Notes under the pieces: generated by a model
Database searches by the model: none
Told to the model about the DNA's origin: nothing
Seen by the model: only the letters and a program-made list of their open reading frames with translations
Origin: Streptomyces sp. MJM8645
Lineage (GTDB): Bacteria; Actinomycetota; Actinomycetes; Streptomycetales; Streptomycetaceae
Direction: 5' to 3'
Length of the DNA stretch: 64,000 nt
Assembly (NCBI RefSeq): GCF_001625365.1
Contig: NZ_LJJF01000001.1
Location: forward strand, 620,001 to 684,000
In this document: one piece after another, positions 1 through 9,342 of the stretch
Layout: each line of letters starts with the position of its first letter
How positions within the stretch are numbered: the first letter of the stretch is position 1
Translations under genes and position numbers: made by a program

Positions 1-298
1 CGAAGGAGGCGACGGTGACCTCGCCGGAGACGCCCGCGCTGTAGGCGGCGAGGTCGGCCTCGGCGCGCTCCAGCTGGGCGAGCACGGCGTCGGCGTGGCC
101 GAGCAGGATCTCCCCGGCGGCGGTCAGCCGCACCCCGCGGCCCTCGCGGGCGAGCAGGTGGTGGCCGGTCTCCTGTTCCAGGGCGGCCAGCTGCTGGGAG
201 ACGGCGGAAGGGGTCAGGTAGAGGGCGGCCGCCGCGGCGGTCACGGTGCGGTGGTCCGCCACGGCCCGCAGGGTCCGCAGCCGTCGGGCGTCGATCAC
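1..298 (-). CDS. LysR-family transcriptional regulator, 5' part only
   Basis: The minus strand reads into the window's left edge and encodes a typical LysR winged-helix N-terminus: leucine and alanine rich helices followed by the signature LTPSAVSQQLAALEQE, in which the recognition helix lies. About 99 residues are present and the effector-binding domain is outside the window. The start is a GTG at 296-298; there is no clear ribosome site in front of it, so an alternative start cannot be excluded. LysR proteins usually regulate a divergent neighbour or their own gene. Here the divergent neighbour is a secreted beta-propeller gene 230 bases away, but no LysR T-N11-A box was recognised, so the target is unknown. 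Confidence 0.85.
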   Translation of the reverse strand, partial: MIDARRLRTLRAVADHRTVTAAAAALYLTPSAVSQQLAALEQETGHHLLAREGRGVRLTAAGEILLGHADAVLAQLERAEADLAAYSAGVSGEVTVASF

Positions 299-345
299 GG
301 ACCAATTCTGCCAGCGTGCCGGGGCGGTCCGGACCGGGCCCGGAG

Positions 346-382
346 TCGGGCCGGGATTCGGGCCGGGGTTCGGGCCGGGGCC
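346..382. repeat. 12-base GC-rich tandem repeat
   Basis: Roughly three copies of a 12-base unit (TCGGGCCGGGRT) lie just upstream of the LysR start. There is no sign that it is coded. It may be simple slippage DNA. Confidence 0.5.
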
Positions 383-408
383 GCGTAAGGGGCGGTACGA
401 CCGGTGGC

Positions 409-473
409 GTATTTCCGGACGAGATCGCTTCGCCCGGTTGACCACCCGGCCCGGGCGGCGATTGGCTCTTCCC
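409..473 (+). promoter_or_regulatory. Conserved upstream block of PD40 gene 1
   Basis: This 65-base block is nearly the same as 1969-2033 in front of the next paralogue. Both contain TTGACC followed 17 bases later by ATTGGCTCT, and both end exactly 56 bases before their gene's start codon. Conservation outside the reading frame implies a regulatory role, probably a promoter with TTGACC as the -35 element. The -10 is not a standard one. Confidence 0.55.
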
Positions 474-528
474 CAGCCGGGCCACGGGGGTGACGAGGGC
501 CCGGCGCCGTCATCAGGGGAGGATGTCC

Positions 529-1935
529 ATGACCACCGCACGAACCCGCCGTTGGCTGGCCCGTACCGCCGGCGTCCTGGTGGCCGCCGCCGTGGCCGGG
601 GCCGCGATGCCCGCCGCCGAGGCCCGGCCGCTCAAGGGCGACACCTCCCGGGTGAGCGAGGGGCCCAAGGGCGAGCAGCTCGACGGCACCTCGTCCGCGC
701 TCGGGCTGAGCGCTGACGGCCGCTCCGCGCTGTTCAGCTCGACCGCGACCAACCTGCTGCCCGGGGCCGGCACCCCGAACTCGGACGAGGTCTACGTGCG
801 GGACCTGCGCAACGGACACGTCGAGCGGGTCAGCGTCGCCGCCGACGGCTCCAAGCTGGACGCCGCCACCAACCAGGCCGCGATCAGCGGCGACGGCCGG
901 TACGTGGCGTTCAGCACCGCCGCCACCAATGTGCTGCCCGGCCAGCCGAAGCACGGCAGCGACGTCTTCGTCCACGACCGCTGGACCGGCCGCACCGAGC
1001 TGATCACCGCGCCCGGCTCGGCGAGCACCGACGACCAGAGCATCCGCACCGCCGACAGCCCCACCCTCAGCTGGGACGGCCGCTTCGTCGCCTACGCCTC
1101 CAGCCGTACCGACCTCGCCCCGGGCGTGAAACGCGGTAAGAACAACATCTACGTCACCGACCGCTGGACGCACACCACCCGGCTGGTCACCTCCGGCACG
1201 GAAGGCGAGGGCGCCGACAACAACTCCTTCAGTCCGACGATCAGTGCGGACGGCTCGACGGTCGGCTTCGGCTCCCGGGCCGGAAACCTGCTCCCGGGCA
1301 CTCCGGCCCCGACCCCGACCTCGGCCCCGGCCGCCGACCCGACGCCCGGGGCCGGGGCACCCCAGCTGGCCGGGCCCAAGTTCTACCCGTACTACGTCTG
1401 GAAGGCCGGCACCGGCAAGATCGCCGGCGCCAGCCTGGACGACACCGGGGCCCTGAGCGACGGCGGACGCGACGGCCGGGTCAGCCCGGACGGCCGCTAC
1501 GCGATCTACAGCCTCCCGGTCTTCATCGGCGGGGCCCCCGCCCCGGCCCACGGCATCCGGATGGACGTGTACGTCCACGAGCTGGCCACCGGCAAGATCA
1601 CCAAGGTCAACACCGACCTGCCGGGCACCACCGCCAAGTGGTCCTCGTCCGGTGGCGTCATGACGCTCGACGACCGCTGGGTCTACTTCGACTCCGCCGC
1701 CGAGAACCTCGTCCCCGACGACACCAACTCGGCCAGTGACGTGTTCCGCCGCGACCTGTGGACCGGGCGGATCGAGCGGGTCAGCCTCACCCGGAGCGGC
1801 GGGCAGAGCGCCGCCTCCTCCTACGGCCCGTACGTGGACGCCACCGGCGACACGGTGATCTTCGACGCCTCGGACGGCGACCTGGTGCCGGGTGACACCA
1901 ACACCTTCCTGGACGTCTTCCTGCGCCGCCTGTGA
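529..1935 (+). CDS. Secreted PD40/TolB-like beta-propeller protein (paralogue 1)
   Basis: A 468-residue exported protein. The first 35 residues form a Sec-type signal with twin arginines, a hydrophobic stretch and AEA near the end. The rest is repeated blades of the form S-x-DGRY-hAFSS-A-TNLLPG followed by DVFVxDRWTGRTE, the pattern of PD40/WD40-like propellers. A proline and alanine rich linker lies around residues 258-280. ATG at 529 is chosen because GGGGAGG at 516-522 is correctly spaced for it; the ATG at 523 would overlap that site. The protein next door is a paralogue in the same orientation. Function beyond an extracellular binding or structural propeller cannot be inferred; no protease domain is present. 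Confidence 0.85.
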   Translation: MTTARTRRWLARTAGVLVAAAVAGAAMPAAEARPLKGDTSRVSEGPKGEQLDGTSSALGLSADGRSALFSSTATNLLPGAGTPNSDEVYVRDLRNGHVERVSVAADGSKLDAATNQAAISGDGRYVAFSTAATNVLPGQPKHGSDVFVHDRWTGRTELITAPGSASTDDQSIRTADSPTLSWDGRFVAYASSRTDLAPGVKRGKNNIYVTDRWTHTTRLVTSGTEGEGADNNSFSPTISADGSTVGFGSRAGNLLPGTPAPTPTSAPAADPTPGAGAPQLAGPKFYPYYVWKAGTGKIAGASLDDTGALSDGGRDGRVSPDGRYAIYSLPVFIGGAPAPAHGIRMDVYVHELATGKITKVNTDLPGTTAKWSSSGGVMTLDDRWVYFDSAAENLVPDDTNSASDVFRRDLWTGRIERVSLTRSGGQSAASSYGPYVDATGDTVIFDASDGDLVPGDTNTFLDVFLRRL

Positions 1936-1968
1936 CGTCCTGACTCCCCTGCCGCATACGTCCGTTGA

Positions 1969-2033
1969 CGTATTTTCGGCCGAGATCACCCGTGGGCGTT
2001 GACCACCGGCCCTCCCGACGATTGGCTCTCCCG
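1969..2033 (+). promoter_or_regulatory. Conserved upstream block of PD40 gene 2
   Basis: Second copy of the block at 409-473, with the same TTGACC and ATTGGCTCT elements and the same 56-base distance to the start codon. The two genes are probably co-regulated. Confidence 0.55.
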
Positions 2034-2088
2034 AAAGCCCGTCGCCGGGAGGGAGCCCGGCCGGGCGACCCCCGGGGAGGCAGACGTC

Positions 2089-3672
2089 ATGACACGCAGC
2101 ACCCGTACCACCCGCAACCGGTGGCTGGCCGGCGGCGGCAGCATTCTCGCGGCCACCGCCGTACTCGCCGTGACCGCCGCACCCGCCCAGGCCGCCCAGG
2201 CCGACCGGGCGCCGCGCGGCACCGTCCAGGTCAGCGTCGGGGTGAACGGCGCCGCACCGGACAACCAGTCGTGGAGCCAGGCGATCAGCGCCAACGGCCG
2301 CTACGCCCTGTTCACCTCCTGGGCCACGAACCTGGTGTCCCAGCCCGCGAAGAGCGCCCGCGACGCCTACGTCCGCGACCTGAGGACCGGCCGCACCGAG
2401 CGGATCAACCTGGCCGCCGACGGCAGCGCGCTGAACGGCTTCACCGACAACGTCGCGATCAACGCCGACGGCCGCTACGTCGCCTTCGACAGCGACGCCG
2501 AGAACGTGGTGCCCGGCATGCAGGTCCAGGGGCGCGACGAGGTGTACGTCCGCGACCGGAAGACCGGCCGCACCGAGCTGATCAGCGGCGGGCTCACCGG
2601 CACCGACGCCGACAAGTTCCACGCCTCCTACGCGCCCTCGATCAGCGCGAACGGCCGCTACGTGGTCTTCGGCTCCAGTCGGAAGGACCTCGTCCCCGAC
2701 CTCCAGGGCGGCGACCCCTCGCTGGCCAGGCCCTACACCTGGGACTACAACATCTACGTCACCGACCGCTGGACGGGGAAGACCAAGCTGGTGACCCGCG
2801 GCGTGGACGGCAAGCCGGGCGACGGCATGTCCCTCAACCCGACGATCAGCGCGGACGGCCGCACCATCGGCTTCACCTCCATGGCCGACAACCTGCTGCC
2901 CGCCGACCAGGCCCCCGCCCCGGCCGCCGGGGGCGCCGCCGCCCCCGCCGACGTGGAGCTGGCCCCGGGCGTCGCCCCGGCCCTGCCCCACAGCGCGCAG
3001 AAGGGCCTGGCCCCGAACCTGGCCCGGCCGGTGACCGCCCCCTACTACACCTACGACGTGGAGTCCGGCCGGATCTCCGCCGCCAGCCTCGACCTCGACG
3101 GCAAGCTCGGCGCCCCGAGCTTCGGCGCGACGATCAGCCCCGACGGGCGGCGCGCGATCTACGCCCTGCCCGAGCCCGGCGGGTCGACCGGCGGCCACCG
3201 GTTCCACACCGTGCTGTACGTCCGGGACCTCGGGAAGGGCACCGTGACGAAGATCAGCGGCGGCCTGCCCGGCACCACCTCGGTCGGCTCCTCCGACCAC
3301 GCCCGGATCACCGCCGACAACCGCTGGGTCTACTTCGCCTCCGCCGCCGACAACCTGGTGGCGGGCCCGCAGCACCCGGGCTGGGACGTCTACCGGCACG
3401 ACCTGCGCACCGGCCGCACCGAGCGGGTCGCCACCGCTGCGGACGGCTCGCTCGGCAACGGCACCTCGGCCGATCCGGTCGTGGACGCCCGCGGCCGCAC
3501 GGTGGTGTTCAGCTCGACCAGCGGCAACCTGCTCACCGGCACCGGCGGCCCGGCGAGCACCGACTCCCAGGTCTTCGCCCGCGCCACCGCGCACCACGGC
3601 CACGGCGACGTCCAGGGCGACGACCAGGACCAGGACCAAAGCCAGGACCAGGGCCAGGACAGCGACGACTGA
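2089..3672 (+). CDS. Secreted PD40/TolB-like beta-propeller protein (paralogue 2)
   Basis: A 527-residue paralogue of the preceding gene. It has a signal peptide of about 35 residues ending at APAQA, then blades carrying ISANGRYVxF and DVYRHDLRTGRTER motifs. An Ala/Pro-rich insert near residues 275-310 sits at the same place as the linker of paralogue 1. The C-terminus is an Asp/Gln-rich tail (repeats of DQ, ending DSDD) that the first copy lacks. GGGGAGG at 2074-2080 is well spaced for ATG 2089. Tandem duplication including upstream DNA is the simplest origin. The role is likely extracellular; ligand unknown. Confidence 0.85.
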   Translation: MTRSTRTTRNRWLAGGGSILAATAVLAVTAAPAQAAQADRAPRGTVQVSVGVNGAAPDNQSWSQAISANGRYALFTSWATNLVSQPAKSARDAYVRDLRTGRTERINLAADGSALNGFTDNVAINADGRYVAFDSDAENVVPGMQVQGRDEVYVRDRKTGRTELISGGLTGTDADKFHASYAPSISANGRYVVFGSSRKDLVPDLQGGDPSLARPYTWDYNIYVTDRWTGKTKLVTRGVDGKPGDGMSLNPTISADGRTIGFTSMADNLLPADQAPAPAAGGAAAPADVELAPGVAPALPHSAQKGLAPNLARPVTAPYYTYDVESGRISAASLDLDGKLGAPSFGATISPDGRRAIYALPEPGGSTGGHRFHTVLYVRDLGKGTVTKISGGLPGTTSVGSSDHARITADNRWVYFASAADNLVAGPQHPGWDVYRHDLRTGRTERVATAADGSLGNGTSADPVVDARGRTVVFSSTSGNLLTGTGGPASTDSQVFARATAHHGHGDVQGDDQDQDQSQDQGQDSDD

Positions 3673-3703
3673 CCGTCAACCGCCGCTCGCACCGTGAACC
3701 GCG

Positions 3704-3746
3704 TACGGGGGCGGGACGTCGGCCGGGCCGGCGTCCCGCCCCCGTA
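3704..3746. terminator. Hairpin between PD40 gene 2 and kbl
   Basis: A perfect 15-base stem (3704-3718 with 3732-3746) lies just after the PD40 stop and works for both converging genes. There is no long T run, as usual in actinomycetes. Confidence 0.65.
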
Positions 3747-3777
3747 GCGGGAGGGTGGGGCAGATGGTTGGTGGGCC

Positions 3778-3813
3778 GTGCGGTGGGGGCGGATCGATGC
3801 GCCCCCACCGCAC
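3778..3813. terminator. Second convergent hairpin
   Basis: A 13-base perfect stem (3778-3790 with 3801-3813) and a 10-base loop. Confidence 0.5.
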
Positions 3814-3824
3814 GACGATGGTGA

Positions 3825-3866
3825 GCCCGCGGGCCGGTCCGGTTCCGAGCGGACCGGCCCGCGGGC
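3825..3866. terminator. Third convergent hairpin, adjacent to kbl
   Basis: A 17-base perfect GC stem (3825-3841 with 3850-3866) and an 8-base loop, 40 bases from the kbl stop. Most likely the kbl terminator. Confidence 0.65.
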
Positions 3867-3906
3867 AGCTCATGGGGCTGCCGGCTTACTCAGCGCCGGA
3901 CAGGGC

Positions 3907-5100
<1,194 letters not shown>

Positions 5101-5132
5101 TGCGGACTCCTAACGAGGACGAACGGGGGGGC

Positions 5133-6161
5133 TCAGGCGGTCCAGTCGAGGATGATCTTGCCGCAGCGGCCGCTGGCGGCCTCGTCGAAGGCGGCCGCGA
5201 AGTCGTCGGCGGCGTACCGGCCGGTGATCACCGGGGCGAGGTCCAGCCCGCCCTCCAGCAGCACGGACATCGCGTACCAGGTCTCGAACATCTCGCGGCC
5301 GTAGATGCCCTTGATGGTGAGCATCGAGGTGACGACCGAGGCCCAGTCGATCGGGAACTGCTCGGCGGGCAGGCCGAGCACGGCGATCTTCCCGCCGTGG
5401 GTCATGTTGGCGATCATCGACTGCATCGCCTCGGGGCGGCCGGACATCTCCAGGCCGACGTCGAAGCCCTCGCGCAGGCCGAGCTTCTGCTGGCCCTCCT
5501 CGATGGTGTGCTCGGCGACGTTCAGCGCCAGCGTGACGCCGACCTCCCGGGCCAGGTCGAGGCGGTACGGGGAGACGTCGGTGATCATCACGTTGCGGGC
5601 GCCGGCGTGCTTGGCGACGGCGGCCGCCATGATGCCGATCGGGCCCGCGCCGGTGATCAGCACGTCCTCGCCGACCAGCGGGAAGGAGAGCGCGGTGTGG
5701 ACGGCGTTGCCGAACGGGTCGAAGATCGCGGCCACGTCCAGGTCGACCGGCACCCGGTGCACCCAGACGTTGGAGGCGGGCAGGGCCACGTACTCGGCGA
5801 AGGCGCCGTCCCGGCCGACGCCGAGGCCGACCGTGTTGCGGCACAGGTGGCGGCGGCCGGCCTGGCAGTTGCGGCACTTGCCGCAGACCAGGTGGCCCTC
5901 GCCGCTGACCCGGTCGCCGACCGCGATGTCCGCGACGCCGGCACCGATCTCGGCGACCTCGCCGACGAACTCGTGGCCGAGCACCAGCGGGGTCGTGATG
6001 GTCTGCTGGGCCCAGCCGTCCCAGTTGCGGATGTGCAGGTCGGTGCCGCAGATGCCGGTCCGCAGCACCTTGATCAGCACCTCGCCGGGGCCGATCTCCG
6101 GCTTCGGGACGTCCACCAGCCAGAGCCCGGGCTCGGCCTTCTGCTTGACGAGTGCCTTCAC
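5133..6161 (-). CDS. tdh: L-threonine 3-dehydrogenase
   Basis: A 342-residue zinc-dependent medium-chain dehydrogenase that oxidises L-threonine to 2-amino-3-ketobutyrate with NAD. Visible features are GICGTDLHI with the first zinc cysteine, GHEFVGEV with the zinc histidine and glutamate, the four-cysteine structural zinc loop ([15 protein letters not shown]), and the Rossmann motif [11 protein letters not shown]. Its product feeds kbl, the next gene downstream. The ATG at 6161 lies at the family's usual N-terminus (MKALVK). A 7-4-7 inverted repeat at 6256-6273, about 95 bases upstream, may be an operator. Confidence 0.96.
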   Translation of the reverse strand: MKALVKQKAEPGLWLVDVPKPEIGPGEVLIKVLRTGICGTDLHIRNWDGWAQQTITTPLVLGHEFVGEVAEIGAGVADIAVGDRVSGEGHLVCGKCRNCQAGRRHLCRNTVGLGVGRDGAFAEYVALPASNVWVHRVPVDLDVAAIFDPFGNAVHTALSFPLVGEDVLITGAGPIGIMAAAVAKHAGARNVMITDVSPYRLDLAREVGVTLALNVAEHTIEEGQQKLGLREGFDVGLEMSGRPEAMQSMIANMTHGGKIAVLGLPAEQFPIDWASVVTSMLTIKGIYGREMFETWYAMSVLLEGGLDLAPVITGRYAADDFAAAFDEAASGRCGKIILDWTA

Positions 6162-6629
6162 GGGCGACGGCTCCTGACGTGCGAGTGGGGCGGCCTTCGC
6201 GGGTGGGCAGGCCGAGTGGCCCCGGTGTGGCCGTTCCTGGCGGACGCGTTCCGGGCAGGCAGCAATCTGCCTGGTCAGGGTGGGTTCGGTCCATCGAGGA
6301 ATTCTTAAGGGCGGCCACAGCTGGGCTAAACGATCGTGCCCGAGCTGGGGCCGGGGGCGGGTGCGGCATGCCGGTGCTCACCTGTTCGGCCGAGCGCGAG
6401 CCCGCTTCCGCGACACCAATCCCCCAGTGGGCACCGGTCCTTGACAACACGGGAGGCAATGTGCGCCAGCCGGCTGGGGCAGTCGGCTGACCGCTGGGTC
6501 CGTTCGGGTCAGCCCCGCGGCGGCCGACGCGCGGGGCCGCACCGGCGGTGCTTACGGTGGCGGCGCTCCCCCGTCGGCCTCGTGGAGCAGCGCTCCGGGG
6601 CCGTCCGCCGCAGAGAGGCGCCTCGACCT
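6162..6629. other. Divergent intergenic region of tdh and the lipoprotein gene
   Basis: No convincing gene is present. The region contains the inverted repeat at 6256-6273 and an AT-richer patch near 6298-6308 that may belong to the tdh promoter. An open frame continuous with the downstream lipoprotein runs through part of it, but it is arginine-rich and not protein-like. Confidence 0.5.
6256..6273. promoter_or_regulatory. Inverted repeat upstream of tdh
   Basis: CAGGCAG-CAAT-CTGCCTG, a perfect 7-base inverted repeat with a 4-base spacer, about 95 bases upstream of tdh. It is a candidate operator; no regulator family is recognised. Confidence 0.4.
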
Positions 6630-8042
6630 ATGACCACGATCCGACGGCCGCATCCGGCCGCGTCCCGTTCCACCCGCCGAGCGGCCTGCGCCGCCCTGGT
6701 GCTGACCGGCCTGCTCGCGACCGCGGCCTGCTCCGGCGGGTCGCCGCCGAACCGGCCGGCCGGCGGCGCGGCCCTCACCGCCGAGCCGGCCGCGCTCAGC
6801 CCGTCCGCATCGGGCTCGGGCGCGGCCGGCGGCTCGGCCGGCGCGGTGGTGCCGCTGACCCCCGACGTCGCCAACCAGCTGGACGCCGCGATCAAGCAGG
6901 TGCTGGGCCAGACCGCCACCCCCGGCGTGATCGTCGGGATCACCACCCCCGACGGCAGCTACCAGCGGGCCTTCGGCCAGGCCGACAAGTCCGGCACCCC
7001 GATGTCGCCCGATCTGAACATGCGGATCGGCAGCGTGACCAAGACCTTCACGGCGACCGGCGTGCTGCGGCTGGTCGACCAGGGCAAGGTGGGCCTGGAC
7101 GACCCGGTCTCCAAGTACGTGGACGGCGTGCCCGGCGGCGACACCATCACCATCCGCCAGCTCGCCGGGATGCGCAGCGGCCTGTTCCCGTACACCTCCG
7201 ACCCGGACTTCGTGAACGCGCTGATCAGCGACCCGAACCGGGTGTTCACGCCCGACCAGCTGCTCGCCTACGGGTACAAGCACCCGGCGAACTTCCCGCC
7301 GGGCAGCAAGTTCCAGTACAGCAACAGCAACTACATCCTGCTCGGCAAGGTCATCGAGAAGGCCGGCGGGGAGCCCGTGGACCAGTTCCTCAAGGACCAG
7401 GTGTTCAGCCAGGCCGGGTTGAACGGGACGGTCTTCCCGACCGACGCGACCTTCCCCGACCCGCACGCCCGCGGCTACACCGACCAGACGCCCAACGGCC
7501 AGACCACGGACGCCACCGACTGGAACCCGTCCTGGGCCTGGTCGGCCGGAGCGGTCATCTCCAACCTCACCGACCTGCAGAACTGGACGAAGTCCCTGGC
7601 CACTGGCTCCCTGCTGAAGCAGGACACCCAGTCCCAGCGGTTGAAGACCCAGCCGACCGGCGACCCCGGCGTCGGCTACGGCCTCGGGCTGTTCAACAAC
7701 AACGGGTGGATCGGGCACAACGGCTCGCTGCCCGGTTACGAGACCGTGGCGGTGTACCTGCCGCAGTCCCAGGCCACCCTGGTGGTGCTGCTCAACACCG
7801 ATGTGCCGTACCGGGGTTCGGAGCCGTCCTCGCTGTTCGCGAAGGCGATCACGCAGATCGTCTCGCCGAAGAACGTCTACTCGATCCCGCCGATGAACAC
7901 GGCCTCGCCGTCGGCCTCGTCCTCGGGGTCCGCGTCACCGTCGCCCTCGCTCTCGCCCTCTGGATCGGGGTCGGCCTCGTCCCCGGCCTCGCCCGGCGCC
8001 CCGGGGTCCCCCTCCGGCGCGCCGACCACGGTCAACGCCTGA
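6630..8042 (+). CDS. Serine-hydrolase lipoprotein (beta-lactamase/D-Ala-D-Ala carboxypeptidase family)
   Basis: A 470-residue class C-like serine hydrolase, probably acting on peptidoglycan peptides or D-amino-acid esters at the cell surface. The N-terminus has arginines, a hydrophobic helix and the lipobox LATAAC, so it is likely a lipoprotein anchored at the cysteine near residue 34. The three active-site motifs are visible: SVTK at about residue 135, YSN near 230 and HNG near 363. A 50-residue Ser/Pro/Gly/Ala tail follows the catalytic domain and may span the wall. ATG 6630 is preferred because it gives a proper signal peptide. The exact substrate cannot be told from sequence. Confidence 0.88.
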   Translation: MTTIRRPHPAASRSTRRAACAALVLTGLLATAACSGGSPPNRPAGGAALTAEPAALSPSASGSGAAGGSAGAVVPLTPDVANQLDAAIKQVLGQTATPGVIVGITTPDGSYQRAFGQADKSGTPMSPDLNMRIGSVTKTFTATGVLRLVDQGKVGLDDPVSKYVDGVPGGDTITIRQLAGMRSGLFPYTSDPDFVNALISDPNRVFTPDQLLAYGYKHPANFPPGSKFQYSNSNYILLGKVIEKAGGEPVDQFLKDQVFSQAGLNGTVFPTDATFPDPHARGYTDQTPNGQTTDATDWNPSWAWSAGAVISNLTDLQNWTKSLATGSLLKQDTQSQRLKTQPTGDPGVGYGLGLFNNNGWIGHNGSLPGYETVAVYLPQSQATLVVLLNTDVPYRGSEPSSLFAKAITQIVSPKNVYSIPPMNTASPSASSSGSASPSPSLSPSGSGSASSPASPGAPGSPSGAPTTVNA

Positions 8043-8054
8043 GCGCCAGACCGC

Positions 8055-8086
8055 CTGAACGTCTGAACGCCTGAACGTCTGAACGC
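8055..8086. repeat. Four copies of an 8-base repeat
   Basis: CTGAACGY occurs four times head to tail between the lipoprotein stop and the terminator. Confidence 0.7.
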
Positions 8087-8092
8087 CAGACC

Positions 8093-8134
8093 CGCCGGAG
8101 GCCCGGCCCGGATCACCGGGCCGGGCCTCCGGCG
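8093..8134. terminator. Bidirectional hairpin between lipoprotein gene and ligC
   Basis: A perfect 19-base stem (8093-8111 with 8116-8134) and the loop ATCA. It separates two converging genes. Confidence 0.75.
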
Positions 8135-8139
8135 CGCAG

Positions 8140-9201
8140 TCAACTGCCCAGCACGCGGGCCAGATCGTAGGAGACGGGCTCCTCCAGCTGCGCGTAGGTG
8201 CAGCTCTCCGGCGCGCGGTCCGACCGCCAGCGGCGGAACTGCGCGGTGTGCCGGAAGCGGGTGCCCTCCATGTGGTCGTAGGCGACCTCGACCACCCGCT
8301 CGGGGCGCAGCGCGACCCAGGAGAGGTCCTTGCCGCCGGTCCACCGGCTGACCGCGCCCGGCAGCCGGCCCTCGGCGTGCGCCGCCTCGTCCGCCCAGCC
8401 GCCCCACGGGTGGCGGGAGAGGTCGGTCATCCGCAACGGGGCCAGTTCCTCGGCGAGTTCGCGGCGGCGGGCCATCGAGAACGCGGCGCAGACGCCGACG
8501 TGCTGGAGCCGGCCCTCGGCGTCGTTGATGCCGAGCAGCAGCGAGCCGACCACCGGGCCGCTTTTGTGCTCGCGGTAGCCGGCCACCACGCAGTCGGCGG
8601 TGCGCTCGTGCTTGATCTTGAACATGGTCCGTTCGCCCGGCCGGTACGGCTGGTCCAGCGGCTTGGCCACCACGCCGTCCAGCCCGGCGCCCTCGTACTC
8701 GGCGAACCAGGTCTGCGCCACGTCCCGGTCGGTGGAGGCGGGAGCGGTGAACACCGGGTCGCGGGCGGCGCCGAGCGCCGTCTCCAGGGCCGCGCGGCGC
8801 ACCGACAGCGGCTCGTCCAGCAGCGGGGCGTCACCGAGCGCGAGCAGGTCGAAGGCGATGAAGGAGGCGGGCGTCCGCTCCGCCAGCAGCCGCACCCGGC
8901 TGGCCGCCGGGTGGATGCGCTCCAGCAGTTCCTCGAACCGCAGCCGGCCGTCCCGGGCGATCACCACCTCGCCGTCCAGCACGCAGCGCGGCGGCAGCTC
9001 CCGCCGCAGCGCGGCGACCAGCTCGGGGAAGTACCTGGTCAGCGGTTTGCCGGTGCGGCTGCCGAGCTCCACCTCGTCGCCGTCGCGGAACACGATCGTC
9101 CGGAAGCCGTCCCACTTGGCCTCGTACTGCATCCCCGGCGGGATCTTCGCCACCGACTTGGCGAGCATCGGCGCCACCGGCGGCATCACGGGCAGGTCCA
9201 T
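8140..9201 (-). CDS. ligC: ATP-dependent DNA ligase, LigC type
   Basis: A 353-residue ATP-dependent ligase. The nucleotidyl-transfer lysine lies in YEAKWDGFRT near residue 29, followed by further ligase motifs: SRTGKPLTRYFPE, LDGEVVI, IAFDLL, GLDGVVAKPLDQPYRPG and MFKIKHERTADCVV. The OB-fold C-terminus follows. There is no polymerase or nuclease domain, so it matches the stand-alone LigC ligases rather than full-length LigD. The first methionine with a normal ligase N-terminus is at 9201; the frame extends further upstream only through repeat DNA. It lies divergent from a LigD-type polymerase gene, suggesting a role in Ku-dependent end joining or a back-up repair pathway. Confidence 0.9.
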   Translation of the reverse strand: MDLPVMPPVAPMLAKSVAKIPPGMQYEAKWDGFRTIVFRDGDEVELGSRTGKPLTRYFPELVAALRRELPPRCVLDGEVVIARDGRLRFEELLERIHPAASRVRLLAERTPASFIAFDLLALGDAPLLDEPLSVRRAALETALGAARDPVFTAPASTDRDVAQTWFAEYEGAGLDGVVAKPLDQPYRPGERTMFKIKHERTADCVVAGYREHKSGPVVGSLLLGINDAEGRLQHVGVCAAFSMARRRELAEELAPLRMTDLSRHPWGGWADEAAHAEGRLPGAVSRWTGGKDLSWVALRPERVVEVAYDHMEGTRFRHTAQFRRWRSDRAPESCTYAQLEEPVSYDLARVLGS

Positions 9202-9235
9202 GGCTCCGATCCTCGCGCGCACGGCCGGAAGGCGC

Positions 9236-9310
9236 GCGACGAAAGGGCACACGACGAAAGGGCACGCGACGAGAAGGCCCGCAACGAGAAGGCCCGCGAC
9301 GAAAAGACGC
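9236..9310. repeat. Five imperfect 15-base tandem repeats in a divergent promoter region
   Basis: Consecutive 15-base units at 9236, 9251, 9266, 9281 and 9296 share the pattern RCRACGARARGRCMC. They fill most of the space between ligC and the polymerase gene. Confidence 0.8.
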
Positions 9311-9342
9311 GCGCAGGGCACGGCCCCCTTAGCGTGAGGGGC

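Noticed and set aside
295..3639. Very long open frame on the minus strand opposite the PD40 genes
   Set aside because: It is an antisense shadow produced by the G/C third-position bias; composition is Val/Gly/Ala/Arg-rich and lacks domain motifs, while the plus-strand frames show signal peptides and propeller repeats.
8055..8086. CRISPR-like repeats
   Set aside because: The units are 8 bases with no spacers; likewise the 15-base units at 9236-9310. No CRISPR array is present in the window.
9202..9321. Hydrophobic N-terminal extension of the LigC frame
   Set aside because: The apparent membrane segment is produced by the 15-base repeats; ligases of this type start at the DLPVMPPVAPMLA segment.
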